Assembly: GCF_018613605.1 (NCBI RefSeq)
Contig: NZ_JAGGPU010000017.1
Coordinates: 1-58,719, forward strand
Length of the DNA: 58,719 nt
Direction: 5' to 3'
DNA from: Pedobacter sp. ISL-64
Lineage (GTDB): Bacteria > Bacteroidota > Bacteroidia > Sphingobacteriales > Sphingobacteriaceae
In this document: in pieces, positions 44,863-54,215 of the stretch
Position numbering within the stretch: the stretch's first letter is position 1
Layout of the letters: the number at the start of each line of letters is the position of its first letter
Position numbers and translations under genes: made by a program
Notes under the pieces: model-generated
Seen by the model: only the letters and a program-made list of their open reading frames with translations
Told to the model about the DNA's origin: nothing
Databases searched by the model: none

Positions 44863-45121
44863 ATGGTCTGTGTCCGCACAGACCATAATGGGATAGGTAA
44901 TTGATCATTTGCATCACCAAACGTTCCTACGGAACGAACACAAATAACAAAATGTTATTTGCTACCTACCATTCGTCCCGAAGGGACGGCCGATACGTTA
45001 TAGCTATCTGTCATCATATTCTTATGGATGGTTCATGAGTAACATTGGTTTTCTTTCGTTCCGTTAGGAACGTTTCACAGGTAACACTTGTGGAGAAAGA
45101 TTTTTTCGTTCCGTAGGAACG
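44863..45121. repeat. Cluster of short palindromes (CGTTCC-type hairpins)
   Basis: Within 260 non-coding bases there are five palindromes: ATGGTCTGTG/CACAGACCAT (44863-44886), CGTTCC/GGAACG (44922-44936), CGTCCC/GGGACG (44974-44988), CGTTCC/GGAACG (45057-45072) and again at 45107-45121. Loops are TAC, GAA, GTTA and GTA. The whole gap 44794-45334 holds no gene. Similar hairpins are dispersed in Bacteroidota genomes in my recollection. Confidence 0.85.
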
Positions 45122-45280
45122 TTTGATGTTCTATTCACAGACCCTAAAGGAATAAACCTGATGGGAACGGCAGCTCCCGAGTGGAAAAATCGGGACTACA
45201 GTGTACAGCAGGACCACAGTAACCGATAGCAGACCAGACCTTGCTTTTCAAAAAAAATATGGCATATATTCTTACTACAC

Positions 45281-45316
45281 AAAAGAGGGTATCCAATTGC
45301 ATGAATACCCTCTTTT
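45281..45316. terminator. Terminator of the ytxJ gene, possibly bidirectional
   Basis: AAAAGAGGGTAT pairs perfectly with ATACCCTCTTTT around a 12-base loop. A and T tracts on the two sides allow termination on either strand. It lies 19 bases beyond the ytxJ stop. Confidence 0.8.
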
Positions 45317-45334
45317 GTGGAAAATACTTTATGG

Positions 45335-45667
45335 TTAAGCCGCGATTACTTCTGCAACTTCATCTGCAGAAATATCGCTATGCGATGCTTCCAATACACA
45401 ATCGCCATCTTTAATCAATAAAATCTGCGGTGATTGGTGTGCTACCTGAAAGATTTCGGCAATCTGGTTGGAAATATCACGATAGCTGATTAAATCTAAA
45501 AAGTAAAGTTTTGTGTCAGCGGGAATGATGTCCCAATCAAATTCGAAGTTCTTTTTAGCCATTAAACTAATTGAGCAACGTGTGCTGTGCTTAAAAATAA
45601 GGCTAAAACCGCTTGTATTCTTGATCTCGTCAAGCTGTTCTATTGAAGTTAAGTTAACCCAAGTCAT
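45335..45667 (-). CDS. ytxJ: Bacillithiol-system redox-active protein YtxJ
   Basis: A 110-residue thioredoxin-fold protein. The single redox Cys is in KHSTRCSISL, and HQSPQILLIKDGDCVLEASH carries the cis-Pro segment and the ASH(S/T)DI ending typical of YtxJ. It is thought to act as a monothiol bacilliredoxin, removing bacillithiol from proteins. Its presence implies that the organism makes bacillithiol, which is usual in Bacteroidota. Monocistronic. Confidence 0.9.
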   Translation of the reverse strand: MTWVNLTSIEQLDEIKNTSGFSLIFKHSTRCSISLMAKKNFEFDWDIIPADTKLYFLDLISYRDISNQIAEIFQVAHQSPQILLIKDGDCVLEASHSDISADEVAEVIAA

Positions 45668-45756
45668 GATATTATACGTATTGTTTTACAGGACAACAAT
45701 TACAGTTAAATAAAGTTCTGTAAATGACCTGAATATGAGATTACAAATGAGGTAGA

Positions 45757-45879
45757 TTAATTCCTTCTGCGTTTTCCTTCAGGATAAGATCCATAAGCAG
45801 GACAAAGCTTAGAAGAACAGGATTCTAAAATGGTAATGGTGCAAAACACCGCCAATAATAAAATGGCTACTTTTTTCAT
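45757..45879 (-). CDS. Small lipoprotein, 40 residues
   Basis: The frame from the ATG at 45879 encodes MKKVAILLLAVFCTITILES then CSSKLCPAYGSYPEGKRRRN. The hydrophobic stretch and LES-C form a loose lipobox, so the mature peptide would be only 20 residues with a second Cys and a basic end. The CPAY motif occurs in short lipoproteins of Bacteroidota as I remember them. It lies between ribH and ytxJ, in the same direction. Function unknown. Confidence 0.65.
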   Translation of the reverse strand: MKKVAILLLAVFCTITILESCSSKLCPAYGSYPEGKRRRN

Positions 45880-45992
45880 CTGCATAAGTTTGTTTCAATG
45901 GTAATGAAGCTATCATGAACCAGTTATGATGGTTTCATCGGATCTGATAGATTTTAAAATTCTAAGTTACAAATAATTATTAAAACGTAAGT

Positions 45993-46484
45993 TTAAATTT
46001 GAGCAGAAAAATCAGCCATTTTAATCGCTGTAATAGCAGCCTCATCGCCTTTGTTGCCATGTTTGCCGCCAGCACGATCTTGTGCCTGCTCTAGGTTATT
46101 GGTAGTTAAAACACCAAAAATAACTGGTTTGCTGTATTTAATGCCAACATTGGTTACACCCTGTGCTACTGCATCGCAAATAAAATCGAAATGTTTGGTG
46201 TCACCCTGAATCACGCATCCTAAACAGATTACAGCATCTATATCGCTTCTTTTGCTCAATAGAATTTCTGCACCGCCTGTTAATTCGAAACTTCCCGGTA
46301 CCGGTAAAGAAATTATATTTTCTTCGGCAACACCATTAGCTAATAATGTTTTTAAAGCACCATTGTACAAAGCACCGGTAATTTCGGCATTCCATTCGGC
46401 TACGATAATTCCAAATTTATAGTTTGCTCCACTAGGAACGGTGGTGTGAGAGAAATCAGATAGATTTTTTAATTGTGTTGACAT
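45993..46484 (-). CDS. ribH: 6,7-dimethyl-8-ribityllumazine synthase
   Basis: A 163-residue lumazine synthase. FGIIVAEWNAEIT at the N-terminus, PVPGSFELTGGAEILL, GCVIQGDTKHFDFIC with the catalytic His, and the ribityl-binding GVLTTNNLEQAQDRAGG are all conserved, and the length is normal. It condenses the 5-amino-ribitylaminouracil intermediate with a four-carbon unit in riboflavin synthesis. The other rib genes are not in this window. Confidence 0.97.
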   Translation of the reverse strand: MSTQLKNLSDFSHTTVPSGANYKFGIIVAEWNAEITGALYNGALKTLLANGVAEENIISLPVPGSFELTGGAEILLSKRSDIDAVICLGCVIQGDTKHFDFICDAVAQGVTNVGIKYSKPVIFGVLTTNNLEQAQDRAGGKHGNKGDEAAITAIKMADFSAQI

Positions 46485-46488
46485 GGGG

Positions 46489-46496
46489 CAAAGATA
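46489..46496 (-). promoter_or_regulatory. Predicted ribH promoter with almost no leader
   Basis: On the minus strand TATCTTTG fits the -7 consensus TAnnTTTG and ends only four bases before the ribH ATG. Transcription would begin at or inside the start codon, so the mRNA may be leaderless. Confidence 0.45.
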
Positions 46497-46648
46497 ATGT
46501 TATGCTTCGAATGTTAAAAACCTTAATGTTTGTTACTTGTAACATTTAGTTCAGTTATAGTTAGATTAGTATAATCATCAGATAAAATTTTAACCGCTTA
46601 TGGAATTTTTACGTTCTGCCCATCTATAATAAAACGCAAAGCCATCTT

Positions 46649-49600
46649 ATGAACATATCATTACGTATCTCCGCTTTATTTCTTTTTACCTTTTTGTTTT
46701 CCTTCGATGTTTCTGCTCAGCATAAATATACGCTGGCCGATTTTTATCGGGTAGATTCTCTTGCTAACCAGGCCAAACCCAAGGATGCCCTGGCTTTGAT
46801 CGAAAAAATAAATCAAGCGGCAAATAAAGAGAACAATGCACCATTGCTGATCAAATCGGTTATCTACCGGATGATGTTTCAAAGCTATTTGGAAGAGAAT
46901 GCCTTTGATAAAATTTTGGTTGACCTGCGCACAGATATTAGCAATGCCAAACAACCCGAAAAAAGCATTTTACAGTCGCTTTTAGCCGAAACATATTGGA
47001 ATTATTTGCAACAAAACAGGTGGCAAATTGGATCGCGTACACAAGTACAGGGCGATATTGGCAATGATATTAAAACCTGGAGCATTAAAAAACTAAACGA
47101 AGAAACGATAAAATACTACCTGTTATCGTTAAAAGAAGCCGAAATTTTGCAACAAACTAAAGTTGATGTTTTGGATGCCGTTTTGGCGGGTGATAAAAAT
47201 AACCGGAATTACAGGCCAACACTGTATGATCTGCTTGCACACCGGGCCATCGATGTTTTTAGCAACACACAGATTAACCTTACACAATATGATGATGACT
47301 CAATTGATATGAGCAATGCTGCTTGGTTTGGCAACAGACAGGATTTTTTGGTGATGGAACTCACAAATGATAGTACATTGTTTAAACCGCAAGCTTTGCA
47401 GTTGTTTAAAAATCTGATCAGATTTCATCAAAACAGCGATAACTTTTCGGCATTGGCCGATGTTGATTTAAAACGCTTAAAATTTGTGCTGCAAAATTTC
47501 AGTGGCGAGAATCAGGAATTGTACAATAACGCTTTGAGTAATTTGGCTGAACAAAGCACCCAAACCGAAGTTTATGCCGATATCTTATATGAACAGGCCC
47601 TTATGCATAAAAATGCGCAATTGCCTGTTGATACCAACAAACAAAATCTTTTAACAGCCGTTGTTTTAGCCAAAAAAGCTGTTGAGGCCTATCCCAAAAG
47701 TATCGGTGCCCGAAACGCTGAAAATTTAATCAAGCAGATTAAAAGCAGTGAGTTATCAATTAAAATAAAAGGATATATCCAGCCGGATAAACCTGCACAG
47801 TTGCAATTATCGTATAAAAATACAGATACAGTACATATTAGGTTGTTTAAAGCGCCTGAATCTCAAAATGATTACGAACAGTTTAAAAACAAGGGCGATT
47901 TTTTGACTTTTTTTAACCAAAATAAAGTAATCAAAAAACGGTTGGTCGTGGTGCCAAAAACTAGCGATTACCAAAGCCATACACTAATTGATAAGATAGA
48001 TGGTTTACCCTTTGGTAATTATACTTTGATTGCCCAAACCGTTAACCGTGAACAAAAAGATACTGTTTATAGCAATATTAATTTTAAGGTTACTGCAATG
48101 GCTGTAATCAACAGGCGCAATATTGAAAAACATGAATATTTTGTTAGCCAGCTTAGCGATGGTGCACCCTTAAAAAATGTTAAAATCCAACAACAGCGAT
48201 ATGATTATAATAAGCGGAAATATATTAATGGCGATTTAATTATCACTAATGAAAATGGTTATGCAACTACAAATGAAACCGAAGGGAATATGTCTTTTGC
48301 GGTGGCCACTCTTGGAAAAGATGAATTGAAAGTAAACATCAATAATTATAACACCTATCGGGATGACGATGATAAAGAACGTGTAATTCTTTTTACTGAT
48401 AGACCTATTTATCGGCCAGGGCAAACCATTTACTACAAGGGTATATGCTTGCAATCGAAAGATGGCAAAAATAAAATAGAAGTAAATAAAACACTTGAGG
48501 TTTTTTTTAATGATGCCAACGGAAAGGAAATAACTTCGACTAATGTAACGAGCAATGATTTTGGTACTTTTCAAGGATCTTTTAATATCCCGATGGGGAA
48601 ATTAAATGGCCAGATGGAAATTGAAACCGATTATGGACGTATTAATGTACAGGTTGAGGAATACAAACGCCCAACTTTTGAGGTCGTTTTTGATAAACCT
48701 AATCAGCACTACAAACTGAACGACAGCATTAAAGTACAAGGTAAAGCCAGTTCTTTTTCAGGATATTCCGTAAATAATGCAAAGGTAAATTATAAGGTTT
48801 TCCGTAGAGTATTGTACGATTACCACTTAACTTACACGCAACGTAATGCTATTTATGGTTCAAATATATATAGTGAAAGAAAGCAGATTGCCAGTGGCAA
48901 AACAAATACCAAACCAGGTGGCAAATTCGATATCACCTTTTTTGCAAAGGCCACCAATACCAAACAGAATTATAGCTACGAGATTGAAACTGAGGTAACG
49001 GATTTAAATGGCGAAACCCGAACGAAAACCACAGCGATAAATGTGGGGCAAAAAGATATCAATCTTAATGTCAGTACCGAACAGGTTATTTATGTAAGCA
49101 ACAAAACCGATAGTATCCCATTCTGGGTAACCAATTTAAACAACGAACCCATTAAAGCGAATGTTAAGGCAGAATGGAGTTTGTTGCAGGCGCCATCCAG
49201 GTTAATGAACAAGAGCCCGTTTTATGCCGAGAACTATGCATTAAGTAAAGAGGAGTTTATTAAAAATTTTCCGGATGAGGATTATAACAACGAACTCGAA
49301 GTCGCCAAATGGCCAATAAAATCGGTAGAATTGAAACAAAGCCCTACTGTTAAAAATGGTCGGGGGAGTTTAATCTTCAACCAAAAAAATCTAAAACCAG
49401 GTTATTATAAAATCAATTTAATGGCCATAAACGAGCAGAACGATACCATTAAAGTAAATAAGTATTTAGTTATCTATAATGAAGCGCCTGCAACGATACA
49501 ATCTAATATCGAATGGATTGCTCCTGAAGTAAGCGTGATTAAAGCGACTGAAAGTGCTGTTTTCCGCTTGGCAGGCTTAGCCGATAACAGCAGGGCATAT

Positions 49601-52600
49601 TATGAAGTTTATTATCGTGACAGTATAGCCGAAAAAGTATGGCTTAATCTATCGCCAAAACAAAGTTTTGTTAAAATTAAACCGAAAAGTAATTACGAGG
49701 ATGGCTTTGCGGTACAATTTACCATGGTACATCAAGGTATGGTTTATAGTTCTATGCAACAGGTTAAAATTATAGATCCGAAAAAAGAGTTAGATATCAG
49801 GTTTTTAACCTTTAGAAATAAGCTTCAGCCCGGTGAAAAAGAAAGCTGGAAACTACAGATCAGTAATAAAAATGGTGAAAAGCAGATGGCCGAAATGGTG
49901 GCTACGTTATACGACGCAAGTTTGGACGACTTGAAAAGAATGGATTGGAATACGCAGTTACCTACAGGCTTTAACTATTATTTTTACATTTGGCACTTCA
50001 ATGTAAATGACATCGCGAACCCAGGTTATTTATGGTTTTTAAGATCTGAAAATAATTATAGCCTAATTACACGTGGTTACGAAAACCTTAATTTATTTGG
50101 TTACAATTACTATGGTGGCTACAACTATAGTTACCGCAATTATATAAACAATCTGAAAAAGCCCAAAAGAAAGGGTTTATCTCCTGAGGCTGTTCAGAAA
50201 TTAGCTGAGTTGGCCAATGGTAAATTAACCTACGGGGTGGTATTCGATGAACACGGTGAAATATTACCAGGTGTACAGGTAAAATCGGGCAAAACAGTAA
50301 CCACTACAAATGTTTTTGGTATTTATACTAATGATGCTAAAATAGGAGAAACATTGAGTTTTGCTTTTATAGGTTTTAAAAACCATTCTATAAAAGTAGG
50401 CGCTAAAAAACGGATTGATGTGACGCTGAAAGAAGATGGGCAAGCTTTAAATGAGGTGGTGGTTACCGGATACGGAGCACAAAAAAAACAAAACATGACT
50501 GGCTCGGTTGTTCAAATTAAAGGGATGTCAACTTTGGAAGGGAGGGCTGCCGGATTAAGTGCCGCAGCTCCAACAGTTGAAAAATTAAAAGAAAAAGCAG
50601 TTGCAGTAGATGATGCTGGGACATATGATTTCGTAAGCATTAACAGCTATGACCCTAAAACAGGTTTAGAAATCGTGAATGGCAAGCCTGTCATCAAAAA
50701 ACCCAACATTACACCGCGTACCAATTTCAGCGAGCTCGCATTTTTTTATCCGCAATTGTTAACCGATGCCAAGGGCGAAATCAAGATCGAGTTTACCATC
50801 CCGCAAAGTTTAACACGCTATAAAATGATGGGTTTTGCACACACCAGAGATTTAAAAACGGCATCCATCACCAACGAATTGGTTACCCAGAAACAATTGG
50901 CCATTGCCATTAATGCGCCACGTTTTTTCCGCGAAGGGGATACCATTTTATTAAGCGCCAAACTAAATAACCTGGCAGGCAAAAAACTTATCGGTAATGC
51001 CAGTTTAGCACTTACAGATGCCTTAACCGCAAAACCGATCCAGATTTTTGGAACAAACGAAAAAACCGGAAAAACTTTTGAAGTTGATGATGCGGGCAAT
51101 ACGGTTTTAAAATGGACATTAATTATTCCGTCGGGAATTAATGCCATTACCTACAAAATTTTGGCCCAAAGTGGTAAGTTTAGCGATGGTGAAGAAAATA
51201 CCATTCCTGTTTTGGCAAATGCTATGTTGGTTACCGAAAGTATGCCCATAAACGTGCGTGGCAATACCAGTAAAACTTTCGACTTTGTGAAGCTGGAGAA
51301 ATCAGGAGCTTCAAAAACCTTACGTAACCAAAGTTTAACTTTCGAGTTTACCTCAAATCCCATCTGGTATGCCGTGCAAGCTTTACCTTATTTAATGGAA
51401 TACCCCTATGAGTGCGCTGAACAAACTTTTAGCCGGTTTTATGCCAATAGTTTTGCAACAGGTATCATTAATTCCTCACCAAAAATTAAAACCGTTTTCG
51501 AACAATGGCAAAATACAAATAATGGCGAAGCCCTCTTGTCTAACTTGGAGAAAAACCAGGAGCTCAAATCAATTTTGTTAGAAGAAACGCCTTGGGTGCG
51601 TAATGCTGACAATGAAAACGAGCGTAAAAAACGTTTGGCCATACTTTTCGATTTGAATAGAATGACTTACGAGTTAAAAAACAACTTCGAAAAGTTAGAG
51701 AAAATGCAATTTAACAATGGTGCCTTTCCGTGGTTTAATGGCATGCAGGAAGATCGGTACATTACACAGCACATAGTTTTAGGAATGGGCCAGTTAAAAA
51801 AACTAAAACTGATTGACGAAAAAGCTTATCCTAGTTTTAATGTAATGCTTAACAAAGCCATTATTTATTTAGATGCACAGCTGGTTAAAGATTATAAAGA
51901 TGAAGTGAAAGGAAAACGTTTTGCCTATTTGCCGTTGCACTATCTATTCGCCAGAAGTTACACCAATCAAAAAAATAACAATGCAGATTTTTTAAAGGCC
52001 AAAGATTTCTATCTGAAAAAATTAATAGCGAGCTGGAAAACCTTTGATACTTACCAGTTGGCACAAACCGCCTTGGTTTTAAATAGAAACGGCAATGAGG
52101 TAGAAGCCAAAAAAGTCATTACGTTATTAAATCAAACGGCTCAGCAGAATGATGAACTCGGCATGTACTGGGCTACAAATAAAGCTGGCTGGTGGTGGTA
52201 CCAAAGCCCGATAGAAACACAGGCTTTATTAATAGAGGCTTTCGACGAAGTGGCTAACGATGCCAAATCGGTGGAGGAAATGAAAATCTGGTTGCTCAAA
52301 AACAAACAGACCAACGACTGGAAAACAACCAAAGCCACTACGGCGGCTTGTTATGCATTGCTAATGAAAGGTACTAACCTTTTGACAGAGCGCAATGAAC
52401 CTGAAATAACTATTGGCGGTCAAAAAATAGCAGATTTGCAACAACCTAATGCCGTAAAAGAAGCCGGAACGGGTTATCAAAAATTAACTATTGCAGCGGC
52501 TAATATAAAACCAGAAATGGGGAAAGTAGAGGTTAAAAACAACAACCAAACCGTGGCCTGGGGCGCATTGTACTGGCAATATTTTGAGCAATTGGATAAA

Positions 52601-53041
52601 ATTACCCCAGCCAACACAGGTGTTAAAATCAACAAACAATTGTTTGTTCAAAAAGCTAGCGCAAAAGGCGATGTTTTAACTCCACTTACGGCAACCAATA
52701 TTTTGGCCCCTGGCGATTTATTGAAAGTGCGTATTGAAATTTATTGTGATAGGGATATGGAATATATTCATTTGAAAGATATGCGTTCATCGGGCTTTGA
52801 GCCTGTAAACGTAATCTCCATGTATAAATATCAGGATGGTTTGGGCTATTATGAAAGTACAAAAGATGCTTCAACCAATTTCTTTATTAGTTATATGCCT
52901 AAAGGAACCTACGTATTTGAATATCCATTAAGGGTTACTCATGCCGGAAATTTTTCAAATGGAATTACTAGCTTGCAAAGTATGTATGCACCAGAGTTTA
53001 CTACCCACTCAGCAGGAATTAGGGTAAATGTAAAGCCTTAA
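46649..53041 (+). CDS. Alpha-2-macroglobulin-family protein with thioester and internal SusC-like N-terminal module
   Basis: A 2130-residue exported protein (signal peptide cleavage near VSAQ). An N-terminal helical region (to about 370) is followed by macroglobulin domains, including MG2 (about 580-680; FTDRPIYRPGQTIYYKG). Residues about 1189-1295 are an inserted carboxypeptidase-regulatory-like domain (GVVFDEHGEILPGVQVKSG) followed by LNEVVVTGYGAQKKQNMTGS, the signature that in SusC proteins precedes the plug. The A2M domain resumes near 1360 (LTDAKGEIKIEFTIPQSLTR), and the thioester CAEQ (Cys1589 to Gln1592, in PYECAEQTF) opens a helical TED domain. A bait region would lie near the insertion. 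Probably a periplasmic protease trap or envelope-defence protein; no penicillin-binding protein partner (pbpC) is adjacent. Confidence 0.9.
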   Translation: MNISLRISALFLFTFLFSFDVSAQHKYTLADFYRVDSLANQAKPKDALALIEKINQAANKENNAPLLIKSVIYRMMFQSYLEENAFDKILVDLRTDISNAKQPEKSILQSLLAETYWNYLQQNRWQIGSRTQVQGDIGNDIKTWSIKKLNEETIKYYLLSLKEAEILQQTKVDVLDAVLAGDKNNRNYRPTLYDLLAHRAIDVFSNTQINLTQYDDDSIDMSNAAWFGNRQDFLVMELTNDSTLFKPQALQLFKNLIRFHQNSDNFSALADVDLKRLKFVLQNFSGENQELYNNALSNLAEQSTQTEVYADILYEQALMHKNAQLPVDTNKQNLLTAVVLAKKAVEAYPKSIGARNAENLIKQIKSSELSIKIKGYIQPDKPAQLQLSYKNTDTVHIRLFKAPESQNDYEQFKNKGDFLTFFNQNKVIKKRLVVVPKTSDYQSHTLIDKIDGLPFGNYTLIAQTVNREQKDTVYSNINFKVTAMAVINRRNIEKHEYFVSQLSDGAPLKNVKIQQQRYDYNKRKYINGDLIITNENGYATTNETEGNMSFAVATLGKDELKVNINNYNTYRDDDDKERVILFTDRPIYRPGQTIYYKGICLQSKDGKNKIEVNKTLEVFFNDANGKEITSTNVTSNDFGTFQGSFNIPMGKLNGQMEIETDYGRINVQVEEYKRPTFEVVFDKPNQHYKLNDSIKVQGKASSFSGYSVNNAKVNYKVFRRVLYDYHLTYTQRNAIYGSNIYSERKQIASGKTNTKPGGKFDITFFAKATNTKQNYSYEIETEVTDLNGETRTKTTAINVGQKDINLNVSTEQVIYVSNKTDSIPFWVTNLNNEPIKANVKAEWSLLQAPSRLMNKSPFYAENYALSKEEFIKNFPDEDYNNELEVAKWPIKSVELKQSPTVKNGRGSLIFNQKNLKPGYYKINLMAINEQNDTIKVNKYLVIYNEAPATIQSNIEWIAPEVSVIKATESAVFRLAGLADNSRAYYEVYYRDSIAEKVWLNLSPKQSFVKIKPKSNYEDGFAVQFTMVHQGMVYSSMQQVKIIDPKKELDIRFLTFRNKLQPGEKESWKLQISNKNGEKQMAEMVATLYDASLDDLKRMDWNTQLPTGFNYYFYIWHFNVNDIANPGYLWFLRSENNYSLITRGYENLNLFGYNYYGGYNYSYRNYINNLKKPKRKGLSPEAVQKLAELANGKLTYGVVFDEHGEILPGVQVKSGKTVTTTNVFGIYTNDAKIGETLSFAFIGFKNHSIKVGAKKRIDVTLKEDGQALNEVVVTGYGAQKKQNMTGSVVQIKGMSTLEGRAAGLSAAAPTVEKLKEKAVAVDDAGTYDFVSINSYDPKTGLEIVNGKPVIKKPNITPRTNFSELAFFYPQLLTDAKGEIKIEFTIPQSLTRYKMMGFAHTRDLKTASITNELVTQKQLAIAINAPRFFREGDTILLSAKLNNLAGKKLIGNASLALTDALTAKPIQIFGTNEKTGKTFEVDDAGNTVLKWTLIIPSGINAITYKILAQSGKFSDGEENTIPVLANAMLVTESMPINVRGNTSKTFDFVKLEKSGASKTLRNQSLTFEFTSNPIWYAVQALPYLMEYPYECAEQTFSRFYANSFATGIINSSPKIKTVFEQWQNTNNGEALLSNLEKNQELKSILLEETPWVRNADNENERKKRLAILFDLNRMTYELKNNFEKLEKMQFNNGAFPWFNGMQEDRYITQHIVLGMGQLKKLKLIDEKAYPSFNVMLNKAIIYLDAQLVKDYKDEVKGKRFAYLPLHYLFARSYTNQKNNNADFLKAKDFYLKKLIASWKTFDTYQLAQTALVLNRNGNEVEAKKVITLLNQTAQQNDELGMYWATNKAGWWWYQSPIETQALLIEAFDEVANDAKSVEEMKIWLLKNKQTNDWKTTKATTAACYALLMKGTNLLTERNEPEITIGGQKIADLQQPNAVKEAGTGYQKLTIAAANIKPEMGKVEVKNNNQTVAWGALYWQYFEQLDKITPANTGVKINKQLFVQKASAKGDVLTPLTATNILAPGDLLKVRIEIYCDRDMEYIHLKDMRSSGFEPVNVISMYKYQDGLGYYESTKDASTNFFISYMPKGTYVFEYPLRVTHAGNFSNGITSLQSMYAPEFTTHSAGIRVNVKP

Positions 53042-53236
53042 TATGGCATAAGTGGCTGTTATTGATTATTAACATTTGAAGAGCAATTTCAGTAATGGTT
53101 TGGTTGCTGCAGTCCTGCTTTTGGTACAAGTCCCGGTGAAACCTGTGAAACAAGCAAGCACATATAAAACAGTGAAAACAAGTGCTTAAACCGGGAGCTT
53201 TCCCCGTCAATCAGGTCTAGGTTTGAGGTGGTTTTA

Positions 53237-53260
53237 CTGCTATTTAAGGATAAATAGCAG
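53237..53260. other. Perfect hairpin between convergent genes
   Basis: CTGCTATTTA and TAAATAGCAG form a ten-pair stem with loop AGGA. There is no T run on either side, so a role as terminator is uncertain. It lies between the macroglobulin and response-regulator stop codons. Confidence 0.5.
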
Positions 53261-53286
53261 GATGTAAAATCATATCTGTAACAGTG

Positions 53287-53961
53287 TTAGGTCAACTGAA
53301 TGCCTCCATAAGTTGCACCTATAGGAATAATTTTTTCTCCAATCCAAATCTGGTTGCGGTCAAATTTGGATATTTTGTTTTTAGCTACAATAAAAGCCCG
53401 GTGACAGCGAATGAAATCTGCTTTTGGCAACAGTTCAGCCAAATCGTTAATGGTAATCCTCGAGCTTAAAAGTTTGTCTTTCAGCTGTATCTTGGTGTAA
53501 TTGCCTGAAGCCTCCACATGAAGGATTTCGTCCAACTCCACCTTAATTTGCTCGTAACCATCTTTTACGAAAATATATGCTGTTTTTGTTTCCTGCTTCT
53601 GGTTGCGCAGGTTAAAAAGTTCCTGGGCTTTATTGCAAGCCTTTAGGAAACGAGAAAGTGAAAAAGGTTTTAACAGATAATCTACAGCATCGAGTTCAAA
53701 ACTCTGCACAGCATGCTCAGTGTAGGCTGTTGTAAAAATAACCATTGGAGGTTTGCTCAAACTCTTTAAAAAATCAATTCCACTGATATCTGGCATTTTA
53801 ATATCCAGAAAAATTAAATCAACCTTGTTCTGCTGGAGATAGCTGATGGCTGCAAAGGCATCTGTAAAAGTTTGTTGCAATGTTACAAATGGAACTTTTG
53901 AGGCATGCGATTTTATAATCTCTAGTGCAATCGGTTCATCATCTATAGCAATGGCAATCAT
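53287..53961 (-). CDS. LytTR-family response regulator
   Basis: A 224-residue regulator. The receiver domain (about 1-118) has acidic IDDEP at 7-10, the phosphoacceptor Asp53 in LIFLDIKMPD and the conserved Lys in DYLLKPFS. The C-terminal LytTR DNA-binding domain (about 130-224) contains EILHVEASGNYTKIQL and FIRCHRAFIV. It should be phosphorylated by the histidine kinase upstream (54216-55754) and bind direct-repeat promoter sites; targets unknown. Confidence 0.95.
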   Translation of the reverse strand: MIAIAIDDEPIALEIIKSHASKVPFVTLQQTFTDAFAAISYLQQNKVDLIFLDIKMPDISGIDFLKSLSKPPMVIFTTAYTEHAVQSFELDAVDYLLKPFSLSRFLKACNKAQELFNLRNQKQETKTAYIFVKDGYEQIKVELDEILHVEASGNYTKIQLKDKLLSSRITINDLAELLPKADFIRCHRAFIVAKNKISKFDRNQIWIGEKIIPIGATYGGIQLT

Positions 53962-54037
53962 TTTGTATGTTCTTTTCTTTACGTTTTTTCTCTTTTTGTG
54001 GTGCTGACAAAGGAAGCATTTTCAAGGTAACATGCAA

Positions 54038-54124
54038 TCGTCATCTCGACTGAAGTGAAACGAAATGGAGAGATCTGCTGATATAGATTTCTCGGCTTCG
54101 TTGCACTGCGCTCGAAATGACGAC
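54038..54124. repeat. Dispersed palindromic repeat, family A, copy 6
   Basis: Left end TCGTCATCTCGAC, right end CTCGAAATGACGAC; inside are GGAGAGATCTG and TAGATTTCTCGG. It occupies most of the space between the histidine kinase and response regulator genes of one signalling pair. Confidence 0.85.
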
Positions 54125-54215
54125 ATCTTGAGATCAATAATAGGGATTTTTACAAACAAATTTCTGGTTAGGCCAATTTTCGTTTATCAATTGTTCTCTT
54201 GGGGAACTTACCGCC

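Noticed and set aside
44863..45121. Possible CRISPR array
   Set aside because: The palindromes are of unequal length and spacing, differ in sequence, and there are no cas genes.
53019..53210. A 63-residue minus-strand frame after the macroglobulin gene
   Set aside because: It overlaps the end of the macroglobulin gene and repeat-like intergenic DNA and lacks any recognisable feature.
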